Part shown: positions 1-8,036 of the stretch, in pieces | Numbering within the stretch: position 1 is the stretch's first letter | Layout of the letters: every line of letters begins with the position of its first letter | Assembly (NCBI RefSeq): GCF_035581365.1 | Contig: NZ_CP141590.1 | Coordinates: forward strand, 248,001 to 312,000 | Source: Tsuneonella sp. CC-YZS046 | GTDB taxonomy: Bacteria; Pseudomonadota; Alphaproteobacteria; Sphingomonadales; Sphingomonadaceae | Length of the DNA: 64,000 nt | Direction: 5' to 3' | Notes under the pieces: generated by a model | What the model was told of the DNA's origin: nothing | The model's input: only the letters and a program-made list of their open reading frames with translations | Databases searched by the model: none | Program-made: the position numbers and the translations under genes

Positions 1-468
1 AGCCTGAGCAATGCGGTGCAATACACGCTTGAGCATGACCGCCTGGTCGATCTGGTCCGCGCCGATCTCGGGCCGATGATCGTCGGGAAGGTTTGCGGCC
101 CGGCCCAGCGCCTGCCTGTCATCACCTTGGACGCGCGGCTCGAGGAAATGATCCTCCAGGGCTTGCGCGATCCCGCCACCGGCGAACCCGTGATCGAACC
201 GGAACTTTCCCGGAGCATCGGCAACCGCGTTGCGGACCTGGTGGCTGCGACGCCGCCCGGCACCTGCCCGCCTGCGCTGGTCGTCCAGCCCAACGCAAGA
301 CGGGCCTTGTCCGCGCTGCTGCGCCTGAGGGCGCCGAACTGCCTGGTGCTTTCGATCGCGGAACTGCCCCCGGCGCAACCCATCGAAGTCATCTCCGTGG
401 TCGGCGGCGAGGCTGAAAACGAACCGCTTCGGCATGATTCAGCAACGATTGAGAGCATTGCTGCATGA
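1..468 (+). CDS. flhA: FlhA, flagellar export gate protein (C-terminal part)
   Basis: The reading frame is open from base 1, so this is the 3' end of a gene that begins outside the window; 155 codons are visible. FlhA is the large inner-membrane component of the flagellar type III export gate, and its cytoplasmic C-terminal domain docks chaperone-substrate complexes. The visible part matches that domain: AVQYTLEHDRL near the start, and RRALSALLRLRAPNCLVLS followed by ELPPAQPIEVISVVG near the end, which is the usual FlhA terminus. The stop overlaps the start of fliA by four bases (ATGA), so the two are probably translated together. Membrane segments and the true start cannot be seen. Confidence 0.93.
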   Translation, partial: SLSNAVQYTLEHDRLVDLVRADLGPMIVGKVCGPAQRLPVITLDARLEEMILQGLRDPATGEPVIEPELSRSIGNRVADLVAATPPGTCPPALVVQPNARRALSALLRLRAPNCLVLSIAELPPAQPIEVISVVGGEAENEPLRHDSATIESIAA

Positions 469-1184
469 AACACGATCAACAATCCTTCGCCGCCGCCAAG
501 GCATATGGCGATGGCGTCTCCGAGATAGTCCAGCGCTTCATGCCGATGGTAAGGCGCTTGGCATGGCACCTGCATGGTTCCTGCGGGCCGGATATCGATC
601 CGGACGATCTGATGCAGGCTGGTTTTGTCGCGCTCACCGAATGTGCGCAGCGCCATGTCGGCCCGAATTTCGAAGGTTTCGCGGCCTATGCGAAGACGCG
701 GGTGAAGGGCGCCATGATCGACCTCCTGCGCCGGTCGGCACCGCTTTCGCGTGGGGCGATCAAGCGCCGGCGCGAGCTTCAGGAAGTGCAGAATCGCCTG
801 TGGAACAGATTGGGCCGGCAGCCCGAGGCGGGAGAAGTGGCTATGGAAATGGGGATAGATCTGTCCGAACTGGCCGCATTGCGTGCGGCTGTCGAGCCGA
901 TGCATTTCGAATCAATCGACGATGTCTATTCGGATTCCAGCATGGCGTTCTGCGATCACTCTCCGGATAGTTTCGCGCAGCTGGTTTCGCAGGAAAATCG
1001 CGAGATGCTGATCGGCGCTATCGCGGGCCTTCCGGAACGTTTGCAGCTTGTGATCCAGCTCTACTTCGTGGAAGAGTTCAACCTGTCCGAGATCGCAAGC
1101 GTTCTGGGGGTCAGCGTGCCGCGTATCCATCAGCTGAAGGACCAGGCGCTCCAGCGGATCAAGGCGAACATGGCTGCTGGCTGA
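465..1184 (+). CDS. fliA: FliA, RNA polymerase sigma-28 factor for flagellar genes
   Basis: A 239-residue protein of normal length for FliA/WhiG sigma factors. Region 2 is visible at about residues 20-90 (PDDLMQAGFVALTECAQR, then FEGFAAYAKTRVKGAMIDLLRR). Region 3 follows at about 95-140, and a region 4 helix-turn-helix lies near the end (ERLQLVIQLYFVEEFNLSEIASVLGVSVPRIHQLKDQAL). FliA directs polymerase to late flagellar promoters of the type TAAA-N15-GCCGATAA. Candidate sites of this kind occur in this window before fliC, fliD and the diguanylate cyclase gene. No flgM anti-sigma gene is seen here. The ATG overlaps the flhA stop. Confidence 0.95.
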   Translation: MKHDQQSFAAAKAYGDGVSEIVQRFMPMVRRLAWHLHGSCGPDIDPDDLMQAGFVALTECAQRHVGPNFEGFAAYAKTRVKGAMIDLLRRSAPLSRGAIKRRRELQEVQNRLWNRLGRQPEAGEVAMEMGIDLSELAALRAAVEPMHFESIDDVYSDSSMAFCDHSPDSFAQLVSQENREMLIGAIAGLPERLQLVIQLYFVEEFNLSEIASVLGVSVPRIHQLKDQALQRIKANMAAG

Positions 1185-1412
1185 GGCCGCGCCTTGTGTG
1201 CCGGGCAATATATAGGTCCGTTTTAGATCGTAAACGGATGCGAACTGCTTGCATTGGTTAATGCGAAGAAATACAAGTGCCGCGACGTAAAGGGGTCTAC
1301 GTTGTCTTTTCCAATTTATTGGGGGGACAGCCGGACGAGCCGCTAACGCGGTTCGCCGGATGGTGAAGGCAATGCGCTTGCGCATTGACGACCAAGGGGG
1401 AATCCGCGGCAA

Positions 1413-2075
1413 ATGTTGGCAGGACTGACTGCGTCGACCATTCATGTGGTCGACCTCGATCATCGGGTGAGGGCGCAAATTGCCCGCATGGCTGCGGGCA
1501 ATGGCGGCCATGCGGAAATCTACGAAGATGTGGGGGAACTTGTCGCCGCGCGGCCGTCGGATGGCGTCATATTGGTCAATAGCGGCGGAAGCAGCGTCGA
1601 AGACCTGACCGTCCGGCTCCAGTCAGCCGCTATCTGGCTTCCCGTTATCCTGTTCTGCGAAGATCCGCTGCCATCCGCCATAGTCCGCGCCGTTCATCTG
1701 GGGGTCGTGGATTATCTGGCCTGGCCCTTCACCGAGGCGGAATTGCTGGATGCCTGCAGCTTCTGTCAGAATTTCCTCGACCGGAAAGGCGCCGCGCTGG
1801 CGCGCAAGCAGCACGCGCGGTTCCTCGTCGATCAATTGACCAAGCGGGAGAAGGAAGTCCTGCAGCTGTTGATGGAAGGCCATTCCAACAAGAGCATGGC
1901 AAATGCCTTTGGCTTGAGCCCGCGGACCATAGAGGATTATCGCTTCAGCCTTATCCAGAAGCTGGAGGTTTCATCCACCAGTGCGGCGATCAGGGTCGGT
2001 CTGGAGGCCGATCTCGATGATGCGCACTATCCGCTCAGGAGTCATTCCCAGGCTGGGATTGCCGCATCTCTGTAA
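1413..2075 (+). CDS. LuxR/FixJ-type regulator with a degenerate receiver domain
   Basis: A 220-residue protein with a receiver-like N-terminal domain (about 10-125) and a LuxR-type helix-turn-helix (about 140-200: LTKREKEVLQLLMEGHSNKSMANAFGLSPRTIEDYR). The receiver keeps an acidic pair (VVDLD), but the expected phospho-acceptor Asp after the third strand is Asn (GVILVNSGG) and the conserved Lys before Pro-Phe is Trp (LAWPF). Phosphorylation as in a normal response regulator therefore looks unlikely. The ATG has a strong ribosome site, AAGGGGG, 13 bases upstream. No histidine kinase is adjacent. The 228 bases between fliA and this gene hold no gene I can support. Its place among flagellar genes suggests a motility role, but that is inference. 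Confidence 0.85.
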   Translation: MLAGLTASTIHVVDLDHRVRAQIARMAAGNGGHAEIYEDVGELVAARPSDGVILVNSGGSSVEDLTVRLQSAAIWLPVILFCEDPLPSAIVRAVHLGVVDYLAWPFTEAELLDACSFCQNFLDRKGAALARKQHARFLVDQLTKREKEVLQLLMEGHSNKSMANAFGLSPRTIEDYRFSLIQKLEVSSTSAAIRVGLEADLDDAHYPLRSHSQAGIAASL

Positions 2076-2511
2076 GAAATCCGGCCCAGGCGCCAATTAT
2101 CGCCAGCACCTTGGAAGCGGCTTCGAATTCAACCCTGAGGTCGGAGTCCATCTGCATCGCTGCCCGGTATCGGTTTGAACCCGATCCATGTTGAACCCCA
2201 TGTTGAACAGAAGCGGCATGCTGCCTTGTCGCGAATTCCGCCGCTTGCTGATGCAGGCCTTCTTCCAGCAGCGCCTCCAGCTCGTCTTCCGAAATATGCG
2301 GAACCAGCAGGGCGCGTAAGGGCTGCGGGCATAATTCCGCCAGATGGAAAGCCTTGCGGATGGCCCGATCATCGAACGAATGGTCCTCGCCTGCGCAGCG
2401 CTCGTGCAGGAGGCTCAATTCCTTCAGCCATAGCTCGGAGGAAAGCGGAGCGAGTGAATCTCGTTTCACACGCGTCTTCCTAGCATTTGTTGCTCTACGC
2501 AAATCTGCCAT
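2035..2511 (-). CDS. Protein of unknown function, convergent with the LuxR-type regulator
   Basis: A 158-residue ORF whose 3' end overlaps the end of the regulator gene by 41 bases on the opposite strand. I recognise no domain. The N-terminus is basic (RRATNARKTRVKR), the middle is rich in Leu and Glu and probably helical, and a short duplication gives VQHGVQHG near residue 102. The C-terminus has a hydrophobic stretch (VLAIIGAWAGFL) too short to call a membrane helix with confidence. The start ATG at 2511 has only a weak AGAG upstream. It could be a real lineage-specific gene linked to the flagellar locus or a long chance ORF. No convincing alternative gene occupies 2076-2697. Confidence 0.45.
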   Translation of the reverse strand: MADLRRATNARKTRVKRDSLAPLSSELWLKELSLLHERCAGEDHSFDDRAIRKAFHLAELCPQPLRALLVPHISEDELEALLEEGLHQQAAEFATRQHAASVQHGVQHGSGSNRYRAAMQMDSDLRVEFEAASKVLAIIGAWAGFLTEMRQSQPGNDS

Positions 2512-2697
2512 GAACTCTAGTGCAGGGACCTTAGCATAAAAATCGCTTCCGTCGATCTTCGATTGCCAAAGCGGCCCTTTCCCCTACCTGATTGCAGCCA
2601 TCCGGCCCACCAATGCGGGAAGCGCGAAATTGTTCCCGGGCGTGCGCATTAGGGAAGAAAAGTTAACCGATAATTCCGATCGGAAGTGATCCGCCGA

Positions 2698-3825
2698 TCA
2701 GTTCATGGCCAGTGCGATCTGGTTCCGCCCGAGTTCCTTGGCCTGGTAAAGCGCATCGTCCGCCGCCTTCAGCGCCGCGCGCGGATTGGGAAACGAAAAC
2801 ACATCGGCCATTCCGGCCGAGAACGAGACCCTGCCGATCGGCTCCTTGGTCTTGCGGTCGATCATTCGGCGCGAGGCAAGCTCTTCCCGCGCCTTGTCGA
2901 GCAGCCGGGATGCTTCTTGCAGCGTCTTGCCGCGGAACAGGATGACGAATTCCTCGCCACCGTGCCGCGCCACGAAGCATCGGTCGGTCGATATGCAGGA
3001 AAGTTTTTCCGCCACGGCCTTCAACACGCGATCTCCGGTGTCATGGCCATGCGCGTCGTTGATCCGCTTGAACAGGTCGATGTCGCAGAAGGCCACTACC
3101 AGCGGATCGAGCGCTGCCCTCGCTTCCCGGTGTTCGATCGCGAATATTTTTTCGAATGCGCGGCGATTGGGCAGCCCGGTGAGATAATCTTCATTGGCGG
3201 AGCGGCGCGCATCTTCCAGGCTTCGCCGCAGCGCCTGGGTCTGGCGTTCGCTGCGGCTCAACTCCTTCTCCATGTCGACCGTTCTGGCCACCATCGTGCG
3301 GATCAGCTTGATCAGGTCGCCGATGGGAAGTTCCGGATTTTGCGAAATCTCCAGCTTTTCTGCCTGTTCTTCCAGAGCAGAGCCATATTCGCGAGTGGCG
3401 GTGCGCGCCGCGCTGGTCGTCTCGCCCAGGGCATCGATGCCCTTTTCCAGCTTGTCGATCAGTTTGGTCAGCATGGCCAGGCCAGGATCGCGGCTGCTGT
3501 CGCGGCAGATCTTTTCGAGCCATTCCAGCGTGATGGGCTCGCCCATATCCTCGCGCTGATCGATCAGCCGCACCAGCATCGGATCGGAATCGGTGAGATA
3601 ATCGAATGCGATGGCAAGGGTGAACGGATTCACATCCAGTTCGTATTTCAGCAGGAATTCCGCCATCGAAGCGATCCGCTCCGCCCGGGAGCCGGGGCAC
3701 GCGATACGCAGGTTGCTGCAAAGCGTCGCAAGCTGCTCGGGTTCGCTTTCGGCCCGGCGGCCGAAACCGAACCATTCCCTTACGCGCTTCTTCTGCGGAT
3801 TCAGATCGCAATCATAGGCTGTCAT
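2698..3825 (-). CDS. Diguanylate cyclase (GGDEF domain protein)
   Basis: A 375-residue protein that should make cyclic di-GMP from two GTP. The C-terminal half (about 205-375) is a GGDEF domain: DYLTGLPNRRAFE, then CDIDLFKRINDAHGHDTGDRVL, then the active-site loop GGEEF. The inhibitory RxxD site usually found five residues before that loop is not conserved (TDRC here), so product inhibition at that site is not expected. The N-terminal 170 residues contain no recognised sensor; a helical, coiled-coil-prone stretch (ELSRSERQTQALRRSLEDARR) leads into the catalytic domain. No membrane segment is seen. A sigma-28-like promoter ends only a few bases before the ATG, tying expression to flagellar assembly. 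Confidence 0.92.
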   Translation of the reverse strand: MTAYDCDLNPQKKRVREWFGFGRRAESEPEQLATLCSNLRIACPGSRAERIASMAEFLLKYELDVNPFTLAIAFDYLTDSDPMLVRLIDQREDMGEPITLEWLEKICRDSSRDPGLAMLTKLIDKLEKGIDALGETTSAARTATREYGSALEEQAEKLEISQNPELPIGDLIKLIRTMVARTVDMEKELSRSERQTQALRRSLEDARRSANEDYLTGLPNRRAFEKIFAIEHREARAALDPLVVAFCDIDLFKRINDAHGHDTGDRVLKAVAEKLSCISTDRCFVARHGGEEFVILFRGKTLQEASRLLDKAREELASRRMIDRKTKEPIGRVSFSAGMADVFSFPNPRAALKAADDALYQAKELGRNQIALAMN

Positions 3826-3832
3826 GCCATAG

Positions 3833-3859
3833 TAAACGGCAATTTCACCGAAAATTTTA
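3833..3859 (-). promoter_or_regulatory. Candidate sigma-28 promoter for the diguanylate cyclase gene
   Basis: Read on the - strand this is TAAA, 15 bases, then GCCGTTTA. The -35 and the 15-base spacer match the sigma-28 consensus TAAA-N15-GCCGATAA exactly, and six of eight -10 bases match. The -10 ends seven bases before the ATG at 3825, so the transcript would be leaderless or nearly so unless translation starts further in. The match is seen in the sequence; promoter activity is inferred. Confidence 0.65.
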
Positions 3860-3877
3860 GGTATATTCCGCCGATAA
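3851..3877 (+). promoter_or_regulatory. Candidate divergent sigma-28-like promoter (+ strand)
   Basis: AAAA, 15 bases, then a perfect GCCGATAA -10 on the + strand. It overlaps the -35 of the oppositely directed candidate before the diguanylate cyclase gene. Transcription from it would run toward 3992 and then antisense to fliS and fliD; no + strand gene follows. The region is locally AT-rich, so chance is possible. The 3878-3991 stretch also holds a hairpin (CGTGCC, 5-base loop, GGCACG). Confidence 0.35.
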
Positions 3878-3991
3878 ATTCACGATTTCACGCATTCGCG
3901 CAGATGAGCCGGATCGTGCCGGCCGGGCACGCGCAGCCAGCCCGGTAAAATCCGGAAAATCCGAAATTTTCGGCATTGCGGGATAGTGCGA

Positions 3992-4372
3992 TCAGGCGAT
4001 GCTGGAAGGGAACAGCGCGTTCCGGATTTCGGTGAAATCCTCGCGGATGGTGCGCAGGCATTCCGGGTCGAAATCGATCGAGCTTTCCAGAATTGCCTTG
4101 CGCGCAACCCCGTAAAAGCCGGAGAGGATTTCAGCCATTTCGCTGTCCGGATCGATCCCCATCTGCAGCGCGGTAAGCGATGTCAGGGCGCGGGTCAGCG
4201 ACCCGCTTTTCAGGGTCGCGTCCTTCCTCTCGTTGGCGAGCAGCGCGGTGCTGAGCGCCGAGATCAGCTGATCGTAGCAGATGTGGACGAGCTGGGCGGA
4301 GGTCGCGCCATTCACGCGCGCGTCGAACTCCACTCGCTGATAGGCGCTGTAGGGGTCCTTTCCCGCAAGCAT
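3992..4372 (-). CDS. fliS: FliS, flagellin export chaperone
   Basis: A 126-residue protein of typical FliS length. FliS binds the C-terminal helix of flagellin in the cytoplasm, prevents early polymerisation and delivers it to FlhA. The N-terminus shows the family pattern of a Tyr-containing helix (DPYSAYQRVEFDARVNGATSAQLVHICYDQLI), and the rest is helical as expected. The ATG at 4372 is chosen because translation there gives the family start and lies one base after the fliD stop; the frame stays open far upstream but that part is a shadow of fliD. It is the last gene of the long - strand flagellar run. Confidence 0.88.
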   Translation of the reverse strand: MLAGKDPYSAYQRVEFDARVNGATSAQLVHICYDQLISALSTALLANERKDATLKSGSLTRALTSLTALQMGIDPDSEMAEILSGFYGVARKAILESSIDFDPECLRTIREDFTEIRNALFPSSIA

Positions 4373-4373
4373 G

Positions 4374-5813
4374 TCAATCTTTCTGCGCGTTCCAGGCCGC
4401 CACTTGCGCCTGGAGGAAGGACAGCGTCGACTTGTAGGAGGTGATCCGTGTGTCGGCGGCGGAGAATTGCGTCGCCAGGCGCGCCCGCAGCGCTTCCTGC
4501 TGTTCCGCGATCTTGGTGTTTTCTTCCGAGATGCTGGAAAGCAGGCTGGTATAGCGAGTGACCGACCCCGTGAGGGACCCGGGATTGCCGGCGGTCGTGG
4601 CGTTGCGCGCGATCTTGTCGACCGTGGAGTAAATGCCGTACAGCCCGTTGGTGAACATGGCCGCCGCGCCTTCCGGATCGCGGGCCAGAGTGGCCTGCAG
4701 CCGGCTTGTGTCCAGCATGAAAGTGCCATCGCGCTGGATCGACAGGCCGAGGTCCGACAAGGTCCTGACCGAATCCCCGGCGGCATTGGGCATGATGATC
4801 GTGCTGGCAAGGCCGACCAACTGGCGTTGCAGCGCCCGTGCCCCATCGTCGCGCGCAAGATCGCCGGTCTTGGGGTCGATCGCGGCATTGAGCGAGGTCA
4901 TGATCTCGTTGAGGGCGGTTGTCAGATCCTGCATCGTCGAAGTGACCGCGCTGGACGGGTCGGTAAAGGTGATCTGTGCCGGATTGCCCGCGTTGGTGCC
5001 CTTGAGCGTGACCGAAAGACCGGGAGCGATCTGCCCCAGATTGTTGCTCGCCGAAGTCATCGCGATTCCGTCCAGCGCATATTCGGCGTTGCCCGCGCCG
5101 GTCAGCAAACGGCTGGAAGCGCCGCTGGAAGGTTCCCATGCCAGCGCGGCCAATCCCTCGTCGCCGGCGGTTTCGGATGCTTCCAGCACGAAGCCGTTGG
5201 CCGCCCCGTCCTGCCCCTTCAGGACGAGCCTTGCTCCATCGCTGGCCTGCGCGATGTAGGCGGTGACGCCGGCTCCGGCGGAATTGATCCTGCTCACCAC
5301 TTCATCGAGCGTTGCGCCCGCAGGTATCTCTATATCGACGGCGGATCGCGAGGTATCCTCGGCGAAGCTGCCGGAACCCACCGTTCCGAACCGCAGGGTA
5401 AGCGTTCCCGATCCGACCGGGCTGGCGCTGGATGCATAGGCCGGGCTGGAGAGCGTTTGAGCGCTGGCGAGCGAAAACACTTCCAGGGAGTATGTTCCGG
5501 CAGGGCGGGTGGAAAGCGAGTTCTGCACCGTGGCGACAGCGGAATTGCTGATCGTGGGCGTTGGCGACAGGTCGCCTGCGCGCACCCGTTCACCCAGCGC
5601 GCTGGCCAGCTGCGTTATCTGGCTCTTGAGAGTGGATGCCGTCGAGATCTTGCTTTGAAGCGTTTCCTGCTGGGTGCCGAGCCGGTCGATCCGGCTCTGG
5701 AACTGCGCTTGCGCGAGGTTCGCCGCCAGCGCGGCCATGTCGACGCCGCTTCCGGCTCCTAGCGCCGAAATGAGCGAGCCGGACAGGGAGGAGGTGGAGC
5801 TTGTAGTGGCCAT
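4374..5813 (-). CDS. fliD: FliD, flagellar filament cap protein (hook-associated protein 2)
   Basis: A 479-residue protein. FliD forms the cap at the filament tip and guides flagellin folding outside the cell. The N-terminus carries the family signature (SLISALGAGSGVDMAALAANLAQAQFQSRIDRL), the centre is variable and rich in Ala, Ser and Thr, and the C-terminus is a coiled-coil-prone stretch (SISEENTKIAEQQEALRARLATQFSAADTRI) as in other FliD proteins. It has no signal peptide, consistent with type III export. The gene starts 30 bases after flhB, and a sigma-28-like motif sits in that gap, so it may be transcribed both from the long operon and from its own late promoter. Confidence 0.92.
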   Translation of the reverse strand: MATTSSTSSLSGSLISALGAGSGVDMAALAANLAQAQFQSRIDRLGTQQETLQSKISTASTLKSQITQLASALGERVRAGDLSPTPTISNSAVATVQNSLSTRPAGTYSLEVFSLASAQTLSSPAYASSASPVGSGTLTLRFGTVGSGSFAEDTSRSAVDIEIPAGATLDEVVSRINSAGAGVTAYIAQASDGARLVLKGQDGAANGFVLEASETAGDEGLAALAWEPSSGASSRLLTGAGNAEYALDGIAMTSASNNLGQIAPGLSVTLKGTNAGNPAQITFTDPSSAVTSTMQDLTTALNEIMTSLNAAIDPKTGDLARDDGARALQRQLVGLASTIIMPNAAGDSVRTLSDLGLSIQRDGTFMLDTSRLQATLARDPEGAAAMFTNGLYGIYSTVDKIARNATTAGNPGSLTGSVTRYTSLLSSISEENTKIAEQQEALRARLATQFSAADTRITSYKSTLSFLQAQVAAWNAQKD

Positions 5814-5820
5814 GACAACT

Positions 5821-5847
5821 AGAACGGCTGGTCGCGGCTACACTTAA
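5821..5847 (-). promoter_or_regulatory. Candidate internal sigma-28-like promoter for fliDS
   Basis: On the - strand the motif is TTAA, 15 bases, then GCCGTTCT, ending eight bases before the fliD ATG. One mismatch in the -35, exact spacing and an intact GCCG core make it like the sites before fliC and the diguanylate cyclase gene. The -35 overlaps the flhB stop codon. In enteric bacteria fliD is a late gene read by FliA, which fits. Confidence 0.5.
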
Positions 5848-6983
5848 GTGCTGGCCCGAGGGTCCGGGCGGCCGTCGGTGTCGAACCGCAATTCGAGCGG
5901 AACATAGATCAGCGGCGGAGCGGGACGTTCGCCCCGCTTCAGCGAGAACACGAAGGCGAGCACGCTGGCGACGGCGGAATAAAGCTCCTCGCGGATGATC
6001 TGCCTTTCCCGGGTGGTGTAATAGATCGAGCGGGCCAGCGCGGGATATTCGAGCATCGGCACTTTGAGTTCGGCAGCCAGTTCGCGCATCGCCAAGGCCT
6101 TTTCGCCGCGGCCCTTGGCAAGGACGATGGGGGCGGCGGCCCTGGCCGGATCGTAGGTGAGCGCGACTGCGAAATGGGTCGGGTTGGTGATGACGAATTG
6201 TGCTTCGCGCATGGCCGATCCGACCGAACCCATGGCGAGTTCGCGCTGCCGCCGCCGCTGCGCCGCCCTGCGTTCCGGCGAGCCTTCCGATTCCTTGTGC
6301 TCGTCGCGCATTTCCTGATGGCTCATCTTCAGGCGGTTCAGGCGCCGCAGCATCTGAACCGGCACATCGACAAGGGCGATCAGGACGAGGCCGGCCGTCA
6401 GCGCGAACAGCAGCGAGGTTATGGCATCCCAGGCGAGGATGAGCTGCGGAATGAGCTGGCCGTGGGCGATGCCTGAAAGCATGTTCACATGGCTGGTCGT
6501 CCAGAAATAGGCGATCGTCCCCAGGACCGCGACCTTGGCGATGCCCTTGACCATTTCGATCAGGCCGTTGGGGCCGAACATGCGCTTGAGCCCGGCGACC
6601 GGATCGAGCCGGGACGCCTTCGGCATCAGGTTGGTGCCGAGGAAGCGGCCTTCGCCAAATGCAAGCTGGGATGCGACCGTGGCGATCATCACGACGCTGG
6701 CCAGGGTGATGACCGGCGGCAGCACCGCCATCATCATGGGCAGAATGATCGTGCCGGGGGAAAAGGCATCCAGCGCGGCCTTGTCCCAATGGAACCCGAT
6801 GCGCGTGACGTGCTCCAGCCCGGAAAGGAGCCAGGGACCGGCGAATTTGAGCCAGGTCGCGCCGACCAGCATGGCAATGGCCGTGGCAAGCTCTCGCGAG
6901 CGCAGGACGTCACCCTTGCGGGCAGCGTCCTTGCGCCGCTTCGGTGTTGGCGCAAAAGTCTTTTCGCCGCTGTCCTGGCTCAT
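5844..6983 (-). CDS. flhB: FlhB, flagellar export switch protein
   Basis: A 379-residue inner-membrane protein of the flagellar export apparatus. The start has the family motif GEKTFAPTPKRRKDAARKGDVLRSREL. Four hydrophobic segments lie between about residues 30 and 210, followed by a charged linker. The self-cleavage site NPTH is at 267-270, where FlhB cuts itself to change export specificity from rod/hook to filament proteins. The C-terminal cytoplasmic domain is complete and ends in a short Pro-rich tail. Start and stop overlap or abut neighbours: the ATG overlaps the fliR stop by four bases. Confidence 0.95.
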   Translation of the reverse strand: MSQDSGEKTFAPTPKRRKDAARKGDVLRSRELATAIAMLVGATWLKFAGPWLLSGLEHVTRIGFHWDKAALDAFSPGTIILPMMMAVLPPVITLASVVMIATVASQLAFGEGRFLGTNLMPKASRLDPVAGLKRMFGPNGLIEMVKGIAKVAVLGTIAYFWTTSHVNMLSGIAHGQLIPQLILAWDAITSLLFALTAGLVLIALVDVPVQMLRRLNRLKMSHQEMRDEHKESEGSPERRAAQRRRQRELAMGSVGSAMREAQFVITNPTHFAVALTYDPARAAAPIVLAKGRGEKALAMRELAAELKVPMLEYPALARSIYYTTRERQIIREELYSAVASVLAFVFSLKRGERPAPPLIYVPLELRFDTDGRPDPRAST

Positions 6984-7762
6984 CGGACCAGCAAGCTCGC
7001 GCTAAGTTCCACCGCGGTATGGCTCAGTTCCATGAGTTGCCCCGTGACGAGCGGCAAGGCGGCGATCAGCGCCGCGATTCCGGCCAGCACGCCGGCCGGC
7101 AGGCCAAGCGCGAAGAGATTGAGCGAAGGGGCCGAGCGGCTGAGCACGCCGGTCAGCAACTGCACGATCAGCAGGACGAATGTGACGGGCAAGGCGATGG
7201 CGATGGCGGTGGCGAACATCTGGCCCGTAAAGCCGAGAACCTGCTCGATCCTGTCCACGCCCAGCCATGTCTCCCCCGGCGGGAACACCTGATAGCTGTC
7301 GATCACCAGCGCGAGCCAATGCAGGTGCCCGCCCAGGGTCAGGAAGATCAGGGCAAGCACCACCGAGAAATACTGGCCGAGCGCGGTGGAGCCTTCGCCG
7401 GTTGCGGGGTTGACCGCCGTCGCCATGCTGAGGCCCATCGTGCCGCTGATGATTTCCGCCGCCATGACCGGGGCCGCGAAGATGATCTGCAGCACGAAGC
7501 CGAGCGTCAGCCCGATCAGCACCTCGCCCGCGATTGTCAGCAATCCCGCGAAAGAAAGCATGGCTGGCGGGGCCTGCAGCGGCGTCCATGCGCAGACCAT
7601 CACGGCGATCGCTCCGGCGATAGCCACGCGCAATTGCATCGGCACCGTGGCCGCGCCGAAAAAGGGTGCGGCGAGCAGGGCGGCGCCGATCCGGGTCATG
7701 GCGAAGATCACTCGCCACAATTCGCCCTCCAGCGCGCCGAACCCGAAATCCATCCCGATCAT
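6980..7762 (-). CDS. fliR: FliR, flagellar export gate membrane protein
   Basis: A 260-residue, strongly hydrophobic protein with about six membrane segments. FliR is part of the FliPQR export gate core. Family-typical stretches include MTRIGAALLAAPFFGAATVP near the start and MGLSMATAVNPATGEGSTALGQ in the middle. The ORF extends upstream to 7987, but that part is a shadow of fliQ. I chose the ATG at 7762 because it overlaps the fliQ stop (ATGA) and gives the expected N-terminus; a second ATG lies three codons further in. Confidence 0.93.
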   Translation of the reverse strand: MIGMDFGFGALEGELWRVIFAMTRIGAALLAAPFFGAATVPMQLRVAIAGAIAVMVCAWTPLQAPPAMLSFAGLLTIAGEVLIGLTLGFVLQIIFAAPVMAAEIISGTMGLSMATAVNPATGEGSTALGQYFSVVLALIFLTLGGHLHWLALVIDSYQVFPPGETWLGVDRIEQVLGFTGQMFATAIAIALPVTFVLLIVQLLTGVLSRSAPSLNLFALGLPAGVLAGIAALIAALPLVTGQLMELSHTAVELSASLLVR

Positions 7763-8031
7763 TTGCCGATCCGGGCGATCTCGGTGAAGATGTCCTGCGT
7801 GAAATCGCCGAGCAGACCCATCATCGAGGCCCCGAAGATCACCAGAATAAGCGCGATGGACGCGAGTTTGGGCACGAAGGTGAGGGTCTGCTCGTTGACC
7901 GAGGTGGCGGCCTGGATGATGCCGATTACCACGCCGACGGCAAGGCTCGACAGCAGGACCGGGGCGGCGACAAGCGCCGTCACCCACAGCATCCGGTCCG
8001 CCAGCGACAGGAGAAGGGAAAGCTCGTCCAT
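7759..8031 (-). CDS. fliQ: FliQ, flagellar export gate membrane protein
   Basis: A 90-residue protein with two membrane helices (about 15-40 and 50-75), the normal size and layout of FliQ. It packs around FliP and FliR in the export gate. The motif VVGIIQAATSVNEQTLTFVPKL is typical of the family. The ATG at 8031 follows the fliP stop by five bases; the longer frame to 8079 would overlap fliP. The stop overlaps the fliR ATG. Confidence 0.93.
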   Translation of the reverse strand: MDELSLLLSLADRMLWVTALVAAPVLLSSLAVGVVIGIIQAATSVNEQTLTFVPKLASIALILVIFGASMMGLLGDFTQDIFTEIARIGK

Positions 8032-8036
8032 GGCTG

